Below are positions 8,431 through 16,893 of a stretch of 64,000 nucleotides of DNA, piece after piece. Every line of letters begins with the position of its first letter. Within the stretch, counting starts at the first letter, position 1. Below the pieces are notes generated by a model that was not told the DNA's origin, did not search any database, and saw only the letters and a list, made by a program, of their open reading frames with translations. Made by a program: the position numbers and the translations under genes. Source of the DNA: Plantactinospora endophytica (lineage in GTDB: Bacteria > Actinomycetota > Actinomycetes > Mycobacteriales > Micromonosporaceae); assembly GCF_016862915.1 (NCBI RefSeq), contig NZ_BONW01000016.1:186001-250000 (forward strand), read 5' to 3'.

Positions 8431-8520
8431 TGAACCTTTTCCAACCTGAACCGCGGCGCTCAGGCGAAGCGTCCGACCCTGCGGCCCGTCGGACCGCGAG
8501 GGGAGGTTGAGAAAGGTTCA
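8431..8520 (-). promoter_or_regulatory. Dyad-rich leader or operator upstream of the subtilase
   Basis: The 226 bp between the subtilase and the LacI gene hold a striking structure. The arms TGAACCTTTTCCAACCT (8431-8447) and AGGTTGAGAAAGGTTCA (8504-8520) pair at 15 of 17 positions. Inside them is a perfect hairpin, GTCCGAC (8471-8477) with GTCGGAC (8488-8494), and a smaller CCTGA/TCAGG pair (8445-8449 with 8459-8463) that competes slightly with the outer stem. On the minus strand this could fold as a junction ahead of the subtilase, or serve as a long-armed operator. It matches no riboswitch family I can name. Confidence 0.5.
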
Positions 8521-8619
8521 GTGGAAAGCTACTGATCCCAGTGAAACCGGTCTATCTGCATGTGTCGTGAAAACGACGATCCGGCGTCGAACTCCTGTTG
8601 TACGTACCCGCTTCCGACC

Positions 8620-9651
8620 TCAGGCGGTCCCGGCCGGTGCCGGTCCGGTCGACTCGCGGACCGTGAGGTGGGTGGGCAGCACCACGCAGCGGCGGGGCGG
8701 ATGCGGCGTGCTCCGCTCGGCTAGCCCGGAGAGCAGCATCGCCACCGCGACCCGGCCGGCCTGGTCGATCGGGGCGGTGAGGGTGGTCAGCGGCGGATTG
8801 CAGAAGTCGGCGCCGAAGATGTCGTCGCAGCCGACGACGCTGAGGTCCTCGGGCACCCGGACGCCCCGGTCCCGCAGTCGGGTGAGCATGCCGATGGCGA
8901 GCAGGTCGTTGAAGGCGATGCAGGCGGTCGCCCCGGTGTTGACCACCGCGTCGGCGGCGGCGGTTCCGGAGGGCCGCTCCGGCGGGAAGGGCCCGACCCG
9001 GCGTACCTGGAGGCCGTGGCTTGCCGCCGTGGCCCGCATCCGGTGCCACCGGGCCTCGTTGGGCCAGGACCGCTCCGGGCCGGAGACGTAGACGATGTCG
9101 CGGTGGCCGAGCGAGATCAGGTGCTCGACGGCCTGACCGATCCCGGCCGGGGTGTCGATCACCACGCTCGGTACGCCACGCGCGTCCCGGTTGATGGTGA
9201 CCAGCGGGATCTCGGCGGCGAGGCCGACCAGTTCCCGCTCGGAGAGCCGGGACGCGGCCAGGATGGCGCCGTCGAGGGACTGCCGCATCCGGTGCAGCAT
9301 CTGGGTTTCGAGTTCGCCGGAGTCCTCGACGTCGATGAGCAGGTGGGCGTAGCCGGCGGCCTTCAACTCCTGCTGGGTACCGCGGATGATGCCGAAGTAG
9401 AACGGGTTGGTGACGCCGGAGACGAGTACGGCGATCGTCCTGGTCCGGCCGGAGGTCAGCGCCCGGGCCTGCGAGTTCGGTACGTAGTTGAGCTCCCGGG
9501 CGGCGGCCTCGATCCGCTCCCGGGTGGCCTGGTTGACCCGGGCCGGCCGGGTGAGCGCCCGGGAGACGGTGGACGGTGCCACTCCGGTGAGTGCGGCGAT
9601 GTCGGTGATGGTGACCGGGCGGGGGCGGTCGGGTTGCCGAGGGCTGTCCAC
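8620..9651 (-). CDS. LacI-family transcriptional repressor
   Basis: 343 aa from GTG 9651, the usual LacI-family length; the open frame runs further upstream but only as a shadow of the facing gene. The N-terminal helix-turn-helix and hinge are clear: VTITDIAALTGVAPSTVSRAL (minus its last residues), then ERIEAAARELNYVPNSQARAL. A periplasmic-binding-like effector domain (about 70-335) follows. It should repress the divergent sugar ABC operon at 9814-14990 and respond to a sugar or sugar-derived ligand. The 160 bp between the two starts carry two nested pairs of TGGCAA/TTGCCA half-sites, consistent with autoregulation and control of the operon. The inducer cannot be read from sequence. Confidence 0.88.
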   Translation of the reverse strand: MDSPRQPDRPRPVTITDIAALTGVAPSTVSRALTRPARVNQATRERIEAAARELNYVPNSQARALTSGRTRTIAVLVSGVTNPFYFGIIRGTQQELKAAGYAHLLIDVEDSGELETQMLHRMRQSLDGAILAASRLSERELVGLAAEIPLVTINRDARGVPSVVIDTPAGIGQAVEHLISLGHRDIVYVSGPERSWPNEARWHRMRATAASHGLQVRRVGPFPPERPSGTAAADAVVNTGATACIAFNDLLAIGMLTRLRDRGVRVPEDLSVVGCDDIFGADFCNPPLTTLTAPIDQAGRVAVAMLLSGLAERSTPHPPRRCVVLPTHLTVRESTGPAPAGTA

Positions 9652-9671
9652 GAGGCACAGAGAAGCACAGG

Positions 9672-9708
9672 TGGCAAAAGTTGGCAAACGATTGCCACCA
9701 GATTGCCA
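9672..9708. promoter_or_regulatory. Nested LacI-type operator
   Basis: TGGCAAACGATTGCCA at 9682-9697 is a near-perfect palindrome with the central CG step typical of LacI-family operators. A second pair of the same half-sites (TGGCAA at 9672-9677, TTGCCA at 9703-9708) brackets it. The site lies 20-57 bp upstream of the LacI-family start and about 105 bp upstream of the transporter start, placed to control both directions. Confidence 0.72.
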
Positions 9709-9813
9709 GACTGTTACGGTCCCCCTTAGTCCGCGATCAATGTGATGCCTGAATGCCAACCGTTCGCCCCACCCGGCATTCGCTATCTGCATTTCCTCCC
9801 GAGGAGCAGGCAC

Positions 9814-11139
9814 ATGACAGCGAAACGAGTCGTCAGCGCGCTGTCCGGCGCGATTCTCCTTGCCTCGACGCTGGCCGGCTGTGGTTCCGACAGCGGTTCG
9901 ACCGGTGGGGGAGAGACCCTCAACGTCCTCATCGGAGCCAACACGATCTACCCCGAAGAGCAGCGGAAATGGTTCGACGACATCTCCGCCCGGTTCGAGC
10001 GGGAGTCCGGAGCCACGGTGCGCTTCGAGACATTCGCCACGCCCAATGACGAACTGACGAAGATACAGACGTCGGTGCTCTCGGGTCAGGGTCCGGACAT
10101 CTACGCCATCGGCACCACCTTCACCCCGACCGTCTACGCCACCGGCGCGTTCCTCGAACTGACCCCGGACGACTGGACCAAGCTCGGCGGCCGGGACAGG
10201 TTCCTGCCGGCGACGCTCGGCATCTCCGGCCCGGACCGGGAGCACGAGGTCGGGGTACCGTTCACCACCCGGCCGTTCGTGATGGCGTACAACCGGGAAC
10301 TGCTGGCGGCGGCCGGGATCGACAAGCCGGCCGAGAGTTGGGACGGGCTGCGCGAGCAGGCGAAGCGGCTCACCACCGGCGGCCGGTACGGGATGGCGGT
10401 CGCCTACGCCGACAGCTTCGACCCGTGGAAGTTCGTCTGGGCGATGAGCCTCCAGGCGGGCAACCCGCTGGTCAGCGACGGCAAGGCCCGACTCGACGAG
10501 CCGACGGTGCGGGACGCGTACCGGACGTACCTGGGCTGGCTGGCGACCGACAGGGTGGTCGACCCGGCCGCCGTCGGCTGGAAGAACGCCCAGGCGATCG
10601 CGGCCTTCGGCGCCGGCCGGGCGGCGTACCTGCCGATGGTCTCGGCGACCTCGAAGGTCACCCTCGACGCCTCCGCCGTCGCCGGCAAGTACGGCTACGC
10701 CGTCATGCCGACCGTCCCGCCCGGCGCCACCGCCCGACCCGCCGGCGGCCAGGACGCCACCAGCATCCTCTCCGGGGACAACCTGGTGGTGGCGAAGTAC
10801 ACCAAGCACCGCGACCTCGCCCTCGTGCTGGTCAAGCTGCTCACCAGCCCGGACCAGCAGCGGACCTACTACGAGACGTTCGGCGAGCTGCCCACCGACG
10901 CGAGCGCGGCCACCGCACTCCAGGCCGACCCGGCGCTGGCCGCGATGGTCGACTCGTCCGCGCGGTCGGTGGCGACGCCGTTCAGCGGGGCGTGGAGCCA
11001 GGTGCAGTTGGCGCTGGTCAACGTCGTGGTGCAGTCCGTGCCGGGGCTGTCGGCCGGCCGGGTCGACGAGTCCCGACTGTCGACACTGCTGGCGCAGGCG
11101 CAGTCGTCCGCCCAGGCGGCCCTCGACAAGGCGAAGTGA
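9814..11139 (+). CDS. Sugar ABC transporter substrate-binding lipoprotein
   Basis: 441 aa from ATG 9814, with GAGGAGCAGG as ribosome site; an in-frame upstream start at 9742 is less likely. The signal peptide ends in the lipobox LAGC, so the protein is a lipid-anchored solute receptor. The fold is the family-1 extracellular carbohydrate-binding protein type, with typical blocks LSGQGPDIYAIG, GVPFTTRPFVMAYNRELL and the C-terminal QQRTYYETFGELPT. It captures an unidentified sugar for the two permeases encoded immediately downstream; the permease start overlaps by 1 nt (TGATG). No ATPase gene is present in the operon, so a shared MsiK-type ATPase elsewhere is expected (established pattern in actinomycetes). 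Confidence 0.88.
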   Translation: MTAKRVVSALSGAILLASTLAGCGSDSGSTGGGETLNVLIGANTIYPEEQRKWFDDISARFERESGATVRFETFATPNDELTKIQTSVLSGQGPDIYAIGTTFTPTVYATGAFLELTPDDWTKLGGRDRFLPATLGISGPDREHEVGVPFTTRPFVMAYNRELLAAAGIDKPAESWDGLREQAKRLTTGGRYGMAVAYADSFDPWKFVWAMSLQAGNPLVSDGKARLDEPTVRDAYRTYLGWLATDRVVDPAAVGWKNAQAIAAFGAGRAAYLPMVSATSKVTLDASAVAGKYGYAVMPTVPPGATARPAGGQDATSILSGDNLVVAKYTKHRDLALVLVKLLTSPDQQRTYYETFGELPTDASAATALQADPALAAMVDSSARSVATPFSGAWSQVQLALVNVVVQSVPGLSAGRVDESRLSTLLAQAQSSAQAALDKAK

Positions 11140-12035
11140 TGCCCGGACGACACCGTCCGCTGTGGCTGCTCGCGCCCGGCGCGGTGCTCACCGTACTGGT
11201 GATCGTGGTGCCGCTGGCGGTGGCCCTGCACATCTCGCTGCTCGACCTCGACCAGTACTCGTTCCGGCAGTGGGTGCGGGCGCCCTTCGTCGGGCTGGCC
11301 AACTACACCGAGGCGGTACGCGCCTCCGGGGCGGTGCACGCGATCGTGCTCAGCACCTCGTACGCGGCCATCGTCACGGTGGTGACCCTGCCGATCGGGG
11401 TCGCCGCCGCGCTCGCCACCCAGGACCGGTTCCGGGGGCGGGGACTCGTCCGCTCGGTCTTCCTCGTCCCGTACGTGCTGCCGGCGTTCGTCGTCGGCAC
11501 CGTCTGGCGGATCATCCTCCAACCCGACGGGGTGGCGAACGGGCTGCTGGCCCGGCTCGGCATCGACGGCGGGTTGTGGCTGAACGGCCGGCAGAGCTTC
11601 TGGGCGCTGGTCGTGGTGCAGATCTGGGCCAGTTGGCCACTGCTCTACCTGCTCGCCCTCGCCGGCCTACAGTCGGTCGACCCGGTGTTGCACGAGGCCG
11701 CCGCCCTGGACGGCGCCGGCTGGTGGGACAAGCTGCGCTACGTGATCTTCCCGCACCTGCGCGGACCGGTCGGCCTAGCCGTGATCATCGCCTTCCTGCA
11801 CAACATCAACAACTTCACCCTGCCGTTCGTGCTCTTCGGGGTGCCGAGTCCCCGGGACGTGGAGGTGCTGCCGGTGCTGACCTACGTGGAGAGCTTCCAG
11901 AACTTCCGGTTCGGGCTGAGTGCGGCGATGGCGGTGCTGTCCCTGGTGCTGATCGCCATCCCGCTCGCCGGCTACCTGCGCGCGGTCCGGCTCGACGTGG
12001 GCCAGGACGGCGTGGACCAGGGCAGCCGGGCATGA
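11139..12035 (+). CDS. Sugar ABC transporter permease (MalF type)
   Basis: 298 aa from ATG 11139, sharing one base with the upstream stop. About six hydrophobic segments are visible, beginning with WLLAPGAVLTVLVIVVPLAV, and the ATPase-contact EAA loop reads HEAAALDGAGWWDKLRYVIFP (first 20 residues diagnostic). This is the inner-membrane pore subunit that pairs with the next gene's product. It overlaps that gene by 4 nt (ATGA). Substrate unknown beyond a carbohydrate. Confidence 0.88.
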   Translation: MPGRHRPLWLLAPGAVLTVLVIVVPLAVALHISLLDLDQYSFRQWVRAPFVGLANYTEAVRASGAVHAIVLSTSYAAIVTVVTLPIGVAAALATQDRFRGRGLVRSVFLVPYVLPAFVVGTVWRIILQPDGVANGLLARLGIDGGLWLNGRQSFWALVVVQIWASWPLLYLLALAGLQSVDPVLHEAAALDGAGWWDKLRYVIFPHLRGPVGLAVIIAFLHNINNFTLPFVLFGVPSPRDVEVLPVLTYVESFQNFRFGLSAAMAVLSLVLIAIPLAGYLRAVRLDVGQDGVDQGSRA

Positions 12036-12922
12036 CCGGGTCGACGCGCCGACGCACCGGGAGTGGGACCGGCCCGGTCACCCGGCTGCTGCCGGGCCCG
12101 CTGCGGGTGCTCGTCATCGGCGTACTCCTGGTGGTGGTCCTCGCCCCGGTGCTCTACATGGTCTTCGCCTCGGTCAACTCCGACCTCTCCGTCGCCGAGG
12201 GCGCGTTCCTGCCCACCAGCCTCGATCTCGGCAACTACCTGCGGATCTGGTCGACAGTCGAGCTGGGCCGGGGACTGGCGAACAGCCTGCTGGTCGCCGG
12301 CACGGTGGCGGCCGGGTGCGCGTTCGTCGCGCTCGGCAGCGCGTACGTCCTGGTCCGGTACGCCTTCCGGGGCCGGCTGGCCATCCTGCGCGGGCTGCTC
12401 GCGCTACAGAGCATCCCGGGCACCCTGATGCTGCTGCCGGTCTTCGTGCTCTTCGCCAGTGCGGCGCAACTGCTCGGGATACCGGTCATCGGCACCCGGT
12501 GGGCGCTCTTCGTCACCTACCTGACCTTCGCGCTGCCGTTCTCCACCTGGGTCATGGTGACCTACCTGCGCGGCCTGCCACCCGAACTGGACGAGGCCGC
12601 CCGGGTCGACGGCGCGTCCGCCTGGCAGGTGCTGACCCGGGTGATCCTGCCGCTGAGCTGGCCCGGTCTCGTCGTCGCCGGCATCTTCGCCCTGCTGCTC
12701 GGCTGGAACGACGTGCTCTTCGCGTCGGTGCTGACCAACCCGGACAGCCGGACGGCGGCGGTGGCGTTGCAGGTGTTCGGGGCGACCCAGGAGGGCGGCG
12801 CCATCCCGGTGTACGGCCAGCTCATGGCCGCCGCGCTGGTCTGCGCCGCCCCGGTCGTCGTGCTCTACCTCGTCTTCCAGCGCTACCTGATCAGCGGACT
12901 CACGGCAGGAGGCGTCAAGTGA
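12032..12922 (+). CDS. Sugar ABC transporter permease (MalG type)
   Basis: 296 aa from ATG 12032, in 4-nt overlap with the first permease. Hydrophobic segments begin at VLVIGVLLVVVLAPVLYMVF, and the EAA loop is DEAARVDGASAWQVLTRVIL. The C-terminus is the typical short MalG tail (RYLISGLTAGGVK). Forms the heterodimeric translocation pore with the preceding permease. The next gene starts at a GTG inside the stop overlap (GTGA), so the whole transporter-enzyme set is one transcript. Confidence 0.88.
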   Translation: MTGSTRRRTGSGTGPVTRLLPGPLRVLVIGVLLVVVLAPVLYMVFASVNSDLSVAEGAFLPTSLDLGNYLRIWSTVELGRGLANSLLVAGTVAAGCAFVALGSAYVLVRYAFRGRLAILRGLLALQSIPGTLMLLPVFVLFASAAQLLGIPVIGTRWALFVTYLTFALPFSTWVMVTYLRGLPPELDEAARVDGASAWQVLTRVILPLSWPGLVVAGIFALLLGWNDVLFASVLTNPDSRTAAVALQVFGATQEGGAIPVYGQLMAAALVCAAPVVVLYLVFQRYLISGLTAGGVK

Positions 12923-14145
12923 CGAGCAGGCGTACCGGGAACGACCCGGAACCGACCCCGGGCGCCGCGCCGATCCCGGTCGCCATCGTCGGCGGCGGCG
13001 TCATCGGCCAGCACCACGCCACCGCCGTCCTCCGGCATCCCCGGCTCCGGCTCGGCTGCGTCGTCGACCCGGCCCCGCTGGCCGCCCGGGACCTCGCCGA
13101 ACGGGTGGCGGCGCAGACCGGCGCCCCGCCACCGGCCCGGTACGAGACCCTGACCGACGCCCTCGCCAAGCAGGAGATCGGCCTGGTCGTCATCTGCACC
13201 CCCAGCGGTACGCACGCCGGCCTCACCGAGGAGGCGCTGCACGCGGGGCGGCACGTCGTCGTCGAGAAGCCGCTGGACGTCTCGCTGACCCGGGCCCGGG
13301 AACTCGCGCGGCTGGCCGCCGACGCCGAAGCCCGGGGCATCGTCTGCTCGGTGATCAGCCAACACCGCTTCGACCCGGCCAGCCTCGCGGTGCACCGGGC
13401 CGTGACGGCGGGCCGGCTCGGCCGGATCACCTCCGCCGTCGCCTCCGTCGCCTGGTGGCGCAGCCAGCGCTACTACGACTCCGCCGACTGGCGCGGCAGT
13501 TGGGCGCTGGACGGCGGCGGCGCGCTGATGAACCAGGCGGTGCACACCGTGGACCTGCTGCTCTGGCTGCTCGGTCGGCCGACCGAGGTGTTCGGGTACA
13601 CGTCGCGGCTGGCGCACGAGCGGATCGAGGTGGAGGACGTGGCGGTCGCCACCGTCCGGTTCGCCTCCGGTGCGCTGGCGGTGCTGCACGCCAGCACGGG
13701 CGCCTATCCGGGGCTGTCGGCCCGGCTCCAGATCCACGGCACCCGGGGCTCGGCGATCCTCGACGACGACCAGTTGGAGTACCTGCACGCGGCCGGCGGG
13801 ACCGGCGCGGACGACCCGACCGATCCGGCCAACCAGGCGGCCGAGGTGTTGCCGGCGGCGGAACTGCGCGGCGCGGCGAAGCCGCCGGACAGCTTCCTCC
13901 TCGGCCACCTGCGCCAGTACGCCGACATCGTGACCGCCATCGACGCCGGGCGCCCGCCGAGCATCCGGGTCGAGGACGGGTTCGCCGCGCTCGCCCTCGT
14001 CAGGGCGGTCTACCTGGCCGCCACCCTGGGCCGGCCGATCTCCGTCGACGAGGTCCGGCGGGGCGCCTTCGACGACGTGTCGGTGCTGACGGGACCGCCG
14101 GGCGGGCCGGTGGCGAAAGAGCAGGAGCGGGAGAGCCGGCGATGA
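12919..14145 (+). CDS. Gfo/Idh/MocA-family NAD(P)-dependent oxidoreductase
   Basis: 408 aa from GTG 12919. The N-terminal Rossmann domain starts at VAIVGGGVIGQHHATAVLR (about residues 17-35). The family's conserved EKP motif is present in HVVVEKPLDVSL, where the Lys contributes to catalysis. The C-terminal alpha/beta domain includes the substrate-side motif GGGALMNQAVHTVDLLLWL with its catalytic-type His. Members oxidise or isomerise sugars, inositols or sugar-derived compounds. Coupling to an importer and to a TIM-barrel isomerase suggests it processes the imported compound in the cytoplasm; the exact reaction is not readable. Confidence 0.87.
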   Translation: MTSRRTGNDPEPTPGAAPIPVAIVGGGVIGQHHATAVLRHPRLRLGCVVDPAPLAARDLAERVAAQTGAPPPARYETLTDALAKQEIGLVVICTPSGTHAGLTEEALHAGRHVVVEKPLDVSLTRARELARLAADAEARGIVCSVISQHRFDPASLAVHRAVTAGRLGRITSAVASVAWWRSQRYYDSADWRGSWALDGGGALMNQAVHTVDLLLWLLGRPTEVFGYTSRLAHERIEVEDVAVATVRFASGALAVLHASTGAYPGLSARLQIHGTRGSAILDDDQLEYLHAAGGTGADDPTDPANQAAEVLPAAELRGAAKPPDSFLLGHLRQYADIVTAIDAGRPPSIRVEDGFAALALVRAVYLAATLGRPISVDEVRRGAFDDVSVLTGPPGGPVAKEQERESRR

Positions 14146-14990
14146 GGTTTTCGGTCTTCACCGCCTCGACGCCGGAGTGGACGCCGGCCGAGGTGACGGC
14201 GATCCTGGCGTACCAGGGCTGGGACGGCGTCGAGTGGCGGATCACGGACCAGGAGGAGGCGCCCGACCCCGGCTTCTGGGCCGGCAACCGGGCGACCTGG
14301 CCGCTGACCGGACTGGAGGAGAGCCTGCCGGCGATCGCCCGGCTCACCCGGGAGGCGGGGCTGGACTTCTCCGGCATCGGCGGGTACGTCCCCTGTCACG
14401 ACCGGCCCGGCGTCGAGCGGATGTTGGCCGCGACCGCGCGGCTCGGAGCAGGGCGGGTCCGGGTGACCATGCCCGCGCTGTCCCGGGGCGACTACCGCGA
14501 GCTGTTCGAGACCACCCGACGGGACCTGGAGTGGGTCGCCGGGCGGGCGGCCCGGCACGGCGTGACCGCGCTCGTCGAACTGCACCACCGCACCCTGGTC
14601 GCCTCGGCCTCCGCCGCGATCCGGCTGGTCGACGGGCTCGATCCGGCCGCCGTCGGCGTGATCCACGACGTCGGCAACCTGGTCGTCGAGGGCCGCGAGG
14701 ACTATCTCGCCGGCTTCCAGATGCTCGGCCCCTACCTCGCGCACGTACACGTGAAGAACGCCGCCTGGCACCGTACCGGCTACACCCCGGACGGTTCGTC
14801 GATCTGGACCGAGGAGTGGGCGACGCTGCGCGACGGGCAGGCGGACGTCGAGGCGTACCTGCGGGCGCTGCACCGACACGGCTACGACGGCTGGGTGACC
14901 GTGGAGGACTTCTCCACCGTGCTGCCGCTGGAGGACCGGCTGCGGGACAACCTCGCCTACCTGCAAGCGATCCGACAGCGTCTCGGCTGA
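14142..14990 (+). CDS. Sugar phosphate isomerase/epimerase-like TIM-barrel protein
   Basis: 282 aa from ATG 14142 (4-nt overlap with the oxidoreductase). It belongs to the xylose-isomerase-like TIM barrel family: metal-site residues recur at strand ends, as in VELHHRTL (Glu and His), GVIHDVGNL (His, Asp), AHVHVKNAAW (His) and WVTVEDFS (Glu). Such enzymes perform metal-dependent keto/aldo isomerisation or 3-epimerisation of sugars or inosose. It is the last gene of the LacI-controlled operon. The pairing with a Gfo/Idh/MocA enzyme resembles inositol or keto-sugar catabolism, but no single pathway is proven. Confidence 0.85.
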   Translation: MRFSVFTASTPEWTPAEVTAILAYQGWDGVEWRITDQEEAPDPGFWAGNRATWPLTGLEESLPAIARLTREAGLDFSGIGGYVPCHDRPGVERMLAATARLGAGRVRVTMPALSRGDYRELFETTRRDLEWVAGRAARHGVTALVELHHRTLVASASAAIRLVDGLDPAAVGVIHDVGNLVVEGREDYLAGFQMLGPYLAHVHVKNAAWHRTGYTPDGSSIWTEEWATLRDGQADVEAYLRALHRHGYDGWVTVEDFSTVLPLEDRLRDNLAYLQAIRQRLG

Positions 14991-15282
14991 CCACACCCGA
15001 CCCGGCGGCGCGCTCCTATTAGGATCGACAGTCGGGTTCTTCCCCGGCCCCACGTCCTCGATGCGGGCCGTTTTCGCGTGTCGACGTCCCCGACGAATCC
15101 GATCGATCCTTCCAGGCACCGCCACAACGGCCCGATCGGGCATTTCACCGATTCCTGGGACATCTACCGAGATGGACATCTACCATCTTTGTCACCGGCT
15201 CGGCGCCGCCCTGGCCGCCGGCCGAACCCCTCGGCACAACGACTCACCTGACCGCGCTGTCAGGCTCGACGAGGGGTTCCCG
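14991..15282. other. Intergenic region after the sugar operon
   Basis: 292 bp with no supported gene. A weak ACCCGAC/GTCGGGT dyad (about 14997-15038) may end the sugar operon. A direct repeat GACATCTACC occurs around 15160-15182 in a comparatively AT-richer stretch that may hold the acyltransferase promoter. An in-frame upstream start for the acyltransferase exists at 15172, but the 15283 start fits better. Confidence 0.4.
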
Positions 15283-16674
15283 ATGCAGTCCACTACAACG
15301 ACCGAACCGCGCATGCCCGTACTGCGGGACCGCTACCTACCGGAACGCAACGCGTTCGGGCTGCTCCGGCTGGCCCTGGCGGTCGGGGTCCTGGTGGCAC
15401 ACGCCTGGCCGCTCGGGCTCGGGCAGCCGAGCCCCGGCTGGTACGCCACCTCCGGGCAGAGCAACCTCGGCATGTTCTCGATGCAGGGCCTGTTCGTCAT
15501 CTCCGGCTTCCTGGTCGCCGGCAGCGGACTGCGCCACTCCGCCGTCCGGTTCGGCTGGCACCGGGCCCTGCGGATCTTCCCAGCCCTGTGGGCCTGTCTG
15601 CTGGTCACCGCACTCGTCTTCGCGCCGCTGGCGGCGTACCGGGAGCGCGGCAGCCTCGACGGCTTCTGGAGCCACCCGGACGGCCCGCTGGACTACCTGC
15701 TGACCAACTGGTTCGGCTCGATGGAGCAGTACCCGATCTCCGGCCTGCTCGCCGACACCCCGTTCGGGCGGATGGTCGGTGCACCGGCCGCCTTCGACGG
15801 CTCACTGTGGAGCCTGCGGTACGAGCTGGCCTGCTACGCCGTGGTCGGTACGCTGGCCGCGACCGCAGTGCTCCGTCGGGCACCCCGGGCGGTGCTCCTG
15901 CTGCTGCTGGGCCTCTACGCGATCATCCTCCGGGACCTGCTGACCGCACCGGACTGGACGGTCTGGCCCCCGCAGCACGGCGTGGTGGGTCCGTTCCCGC
16001 TGATCGGGTCCTTCGCCGCCGACCACGTCGTCTATCTCGGGTTCCTCTTCCTGCTGGGCACGGCGGCCCGGCTCTACCTGCACCGGGTACCGATGACCGG
16101 CGCGATGGCCTCGCTGGCCGCCGTACTGGTCGTCGGGTCGCTGTGGCAGGGCGGGTACATCGCCGTCGGGCTCCCCGCGTACGCCTACCTGCTGCTCTAT
16201 CTCGGCGTCGCGTTGCCGGGCCGGCTGGCGGTACTCGGTCCGCACCGCGACTACTCCTACGGCACCTACCTGTACGCCTTCCCCCTGCAACAGCTGATCG
16301 CCCTGTTCGGCGGCGCCCGGTACGGCCTGCTCGGCTACCTGCTGCTGTCGCTGGCCAGCACCCTCCTCTTCGCCGTCGCCTCGTGGCACCTGGTCGAGCG
16401 ACCCGCCCTGCGACTCAGGCAGTACGGTGGCTGGCCGCCCCGGTACACCGGCCCGACCCGGTGGCGTCCGAGCCACCGCGCCTCCGCCCGCTCGCCGCGC
16501 AGCCCTCTGCCGCCGGCAACGCCCGCCGCTCCCGCGCAGCTCGCCAGCCCGGCGTTCATGCGGATCCGGTCCATCGCGGCGGCAGGTGGCCGGCCCGCCG
16601 GCCCGGCCACCTGCCCGCCGGAGCCGCAGGACGCCGGAGACACGCCGGGGGTGGCCGCACCGGCGCTGTCCTGA
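15283..16674 (+). CDS. Membrane acyltransferase (acyltransferase 3 family)
   Basis: 463 aa from ATG 15283, with GAGGGG about 7 nt upstream. The protein is polytopic (about ten hydrophobic segments) and matches acyltransferase-3/OafA-type enzymes: the early His in VLVAHAWPL, then GLFVISGFLVAGS, and the basic RALRIFPALW segment. These enzymes O-acylate exopolysaccharide, peptidoglycan or glycolipids at the membrane. The last ~65 residues are Pro/Ala-rich and probably disordered. It lies just left of the exopolysaccharide locus, convergent with its leftward arm, so modification of that polymer is plausible but unproven. Confidence 0.85.
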   Translation: MQSTTTTEPRMPVLRDRYLPERNAFGLLRLALAVGVLVAHAWPLGLGQPSPGWYATSGQSNLGMFSMQGLFVISGFLVAGSGLRHSAVRFGWHRALRIFPALWACLLVTALVFAPLAAYRERGSLDGFWSHPDGPLDYLLTNWFGSMEQYPISGLLADTPFGRMVGAPAAFDGSLWSLRYELACYAVVGTLAATAVLRRAPRAVLLLLLGLYAIILRDLLTAPDWTVWPPQHGVVGPFPLIGSFAADHVVYLGFLFLLGTAARLYLHRVPMTGAMASLAAVLVVGSLWQGGYIAVGLPAYAYLLLYLGVALPGRLAVLGPHRDYSYGTYLYAFPLQQLIALFGGARYGLLGYLLLSLASTLLFAVASWHLVERPALRLRQYGGWPPRYTGPTRWRPSHRASARSPRSPLPPATPAAPAQLASPAFMRIRSIAAAGGRPAGPATCPPEPQDAGDTPGVAAPALS

Positions 16675-16714
16675 CCGGCTTCGCGGTGCGCGAGCACCCG
16701 GCCGGCCCTCCGGA

Positions 16715-16850
16715 CCACCGCGCGATTCTCCAGCCCACCGCGCGATCCTCCGGCAAACGCCCGATGCACCGGCATACCACCCGATGCACCGGCTAACGCC
16801 CGATCCTCCGGCTCGACCCTCCGGTCTACCGCCCGATGCTCCGGCCTACC
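16715..16850. repeat. Degenerate ~20-bp tandem repeat between convergent genes
   Basis: About seven imperfect units of 19-21 bp on the theme CGCCCGATGCTCCGGC occupy the space between the acyltransferase and the DUF916-like gene. The last unit runs into the terminator hairpin, sharing its CTCCGGC. The repeat lies 41 bp past the acyltransferase stop and does not include the stop codon of the leftward gene, unlike the other convergent repeats in this window. Confidence 0.7.
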
Positions 16851-16872
16851 GCTGTTCGGCGGTAGGCCGGAG
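16839..16872. terminator. Bidirectional hairpin terminator
   Basis: A perfect 14-bp stem, CTCCGGCCTACCGC with GCGGTAGGCCGGAG, closes a 6-nt loop (TGTTCG). It lies between convergent genes and should stop transcription in both directions. No long T tract, as usual in high-GC actinobacteria. Confidence 0.8.
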
Positions 16873-16893
16873 GCGCATCCACCAGGGATCGGA

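Noticed and set aside
9652-10809. In-frame extension of the LacI-family gene to 10809
   Set aside because: It runs antisense through the substrate-binding protein gene; the family start and helix-turn-helix lie at 9651.
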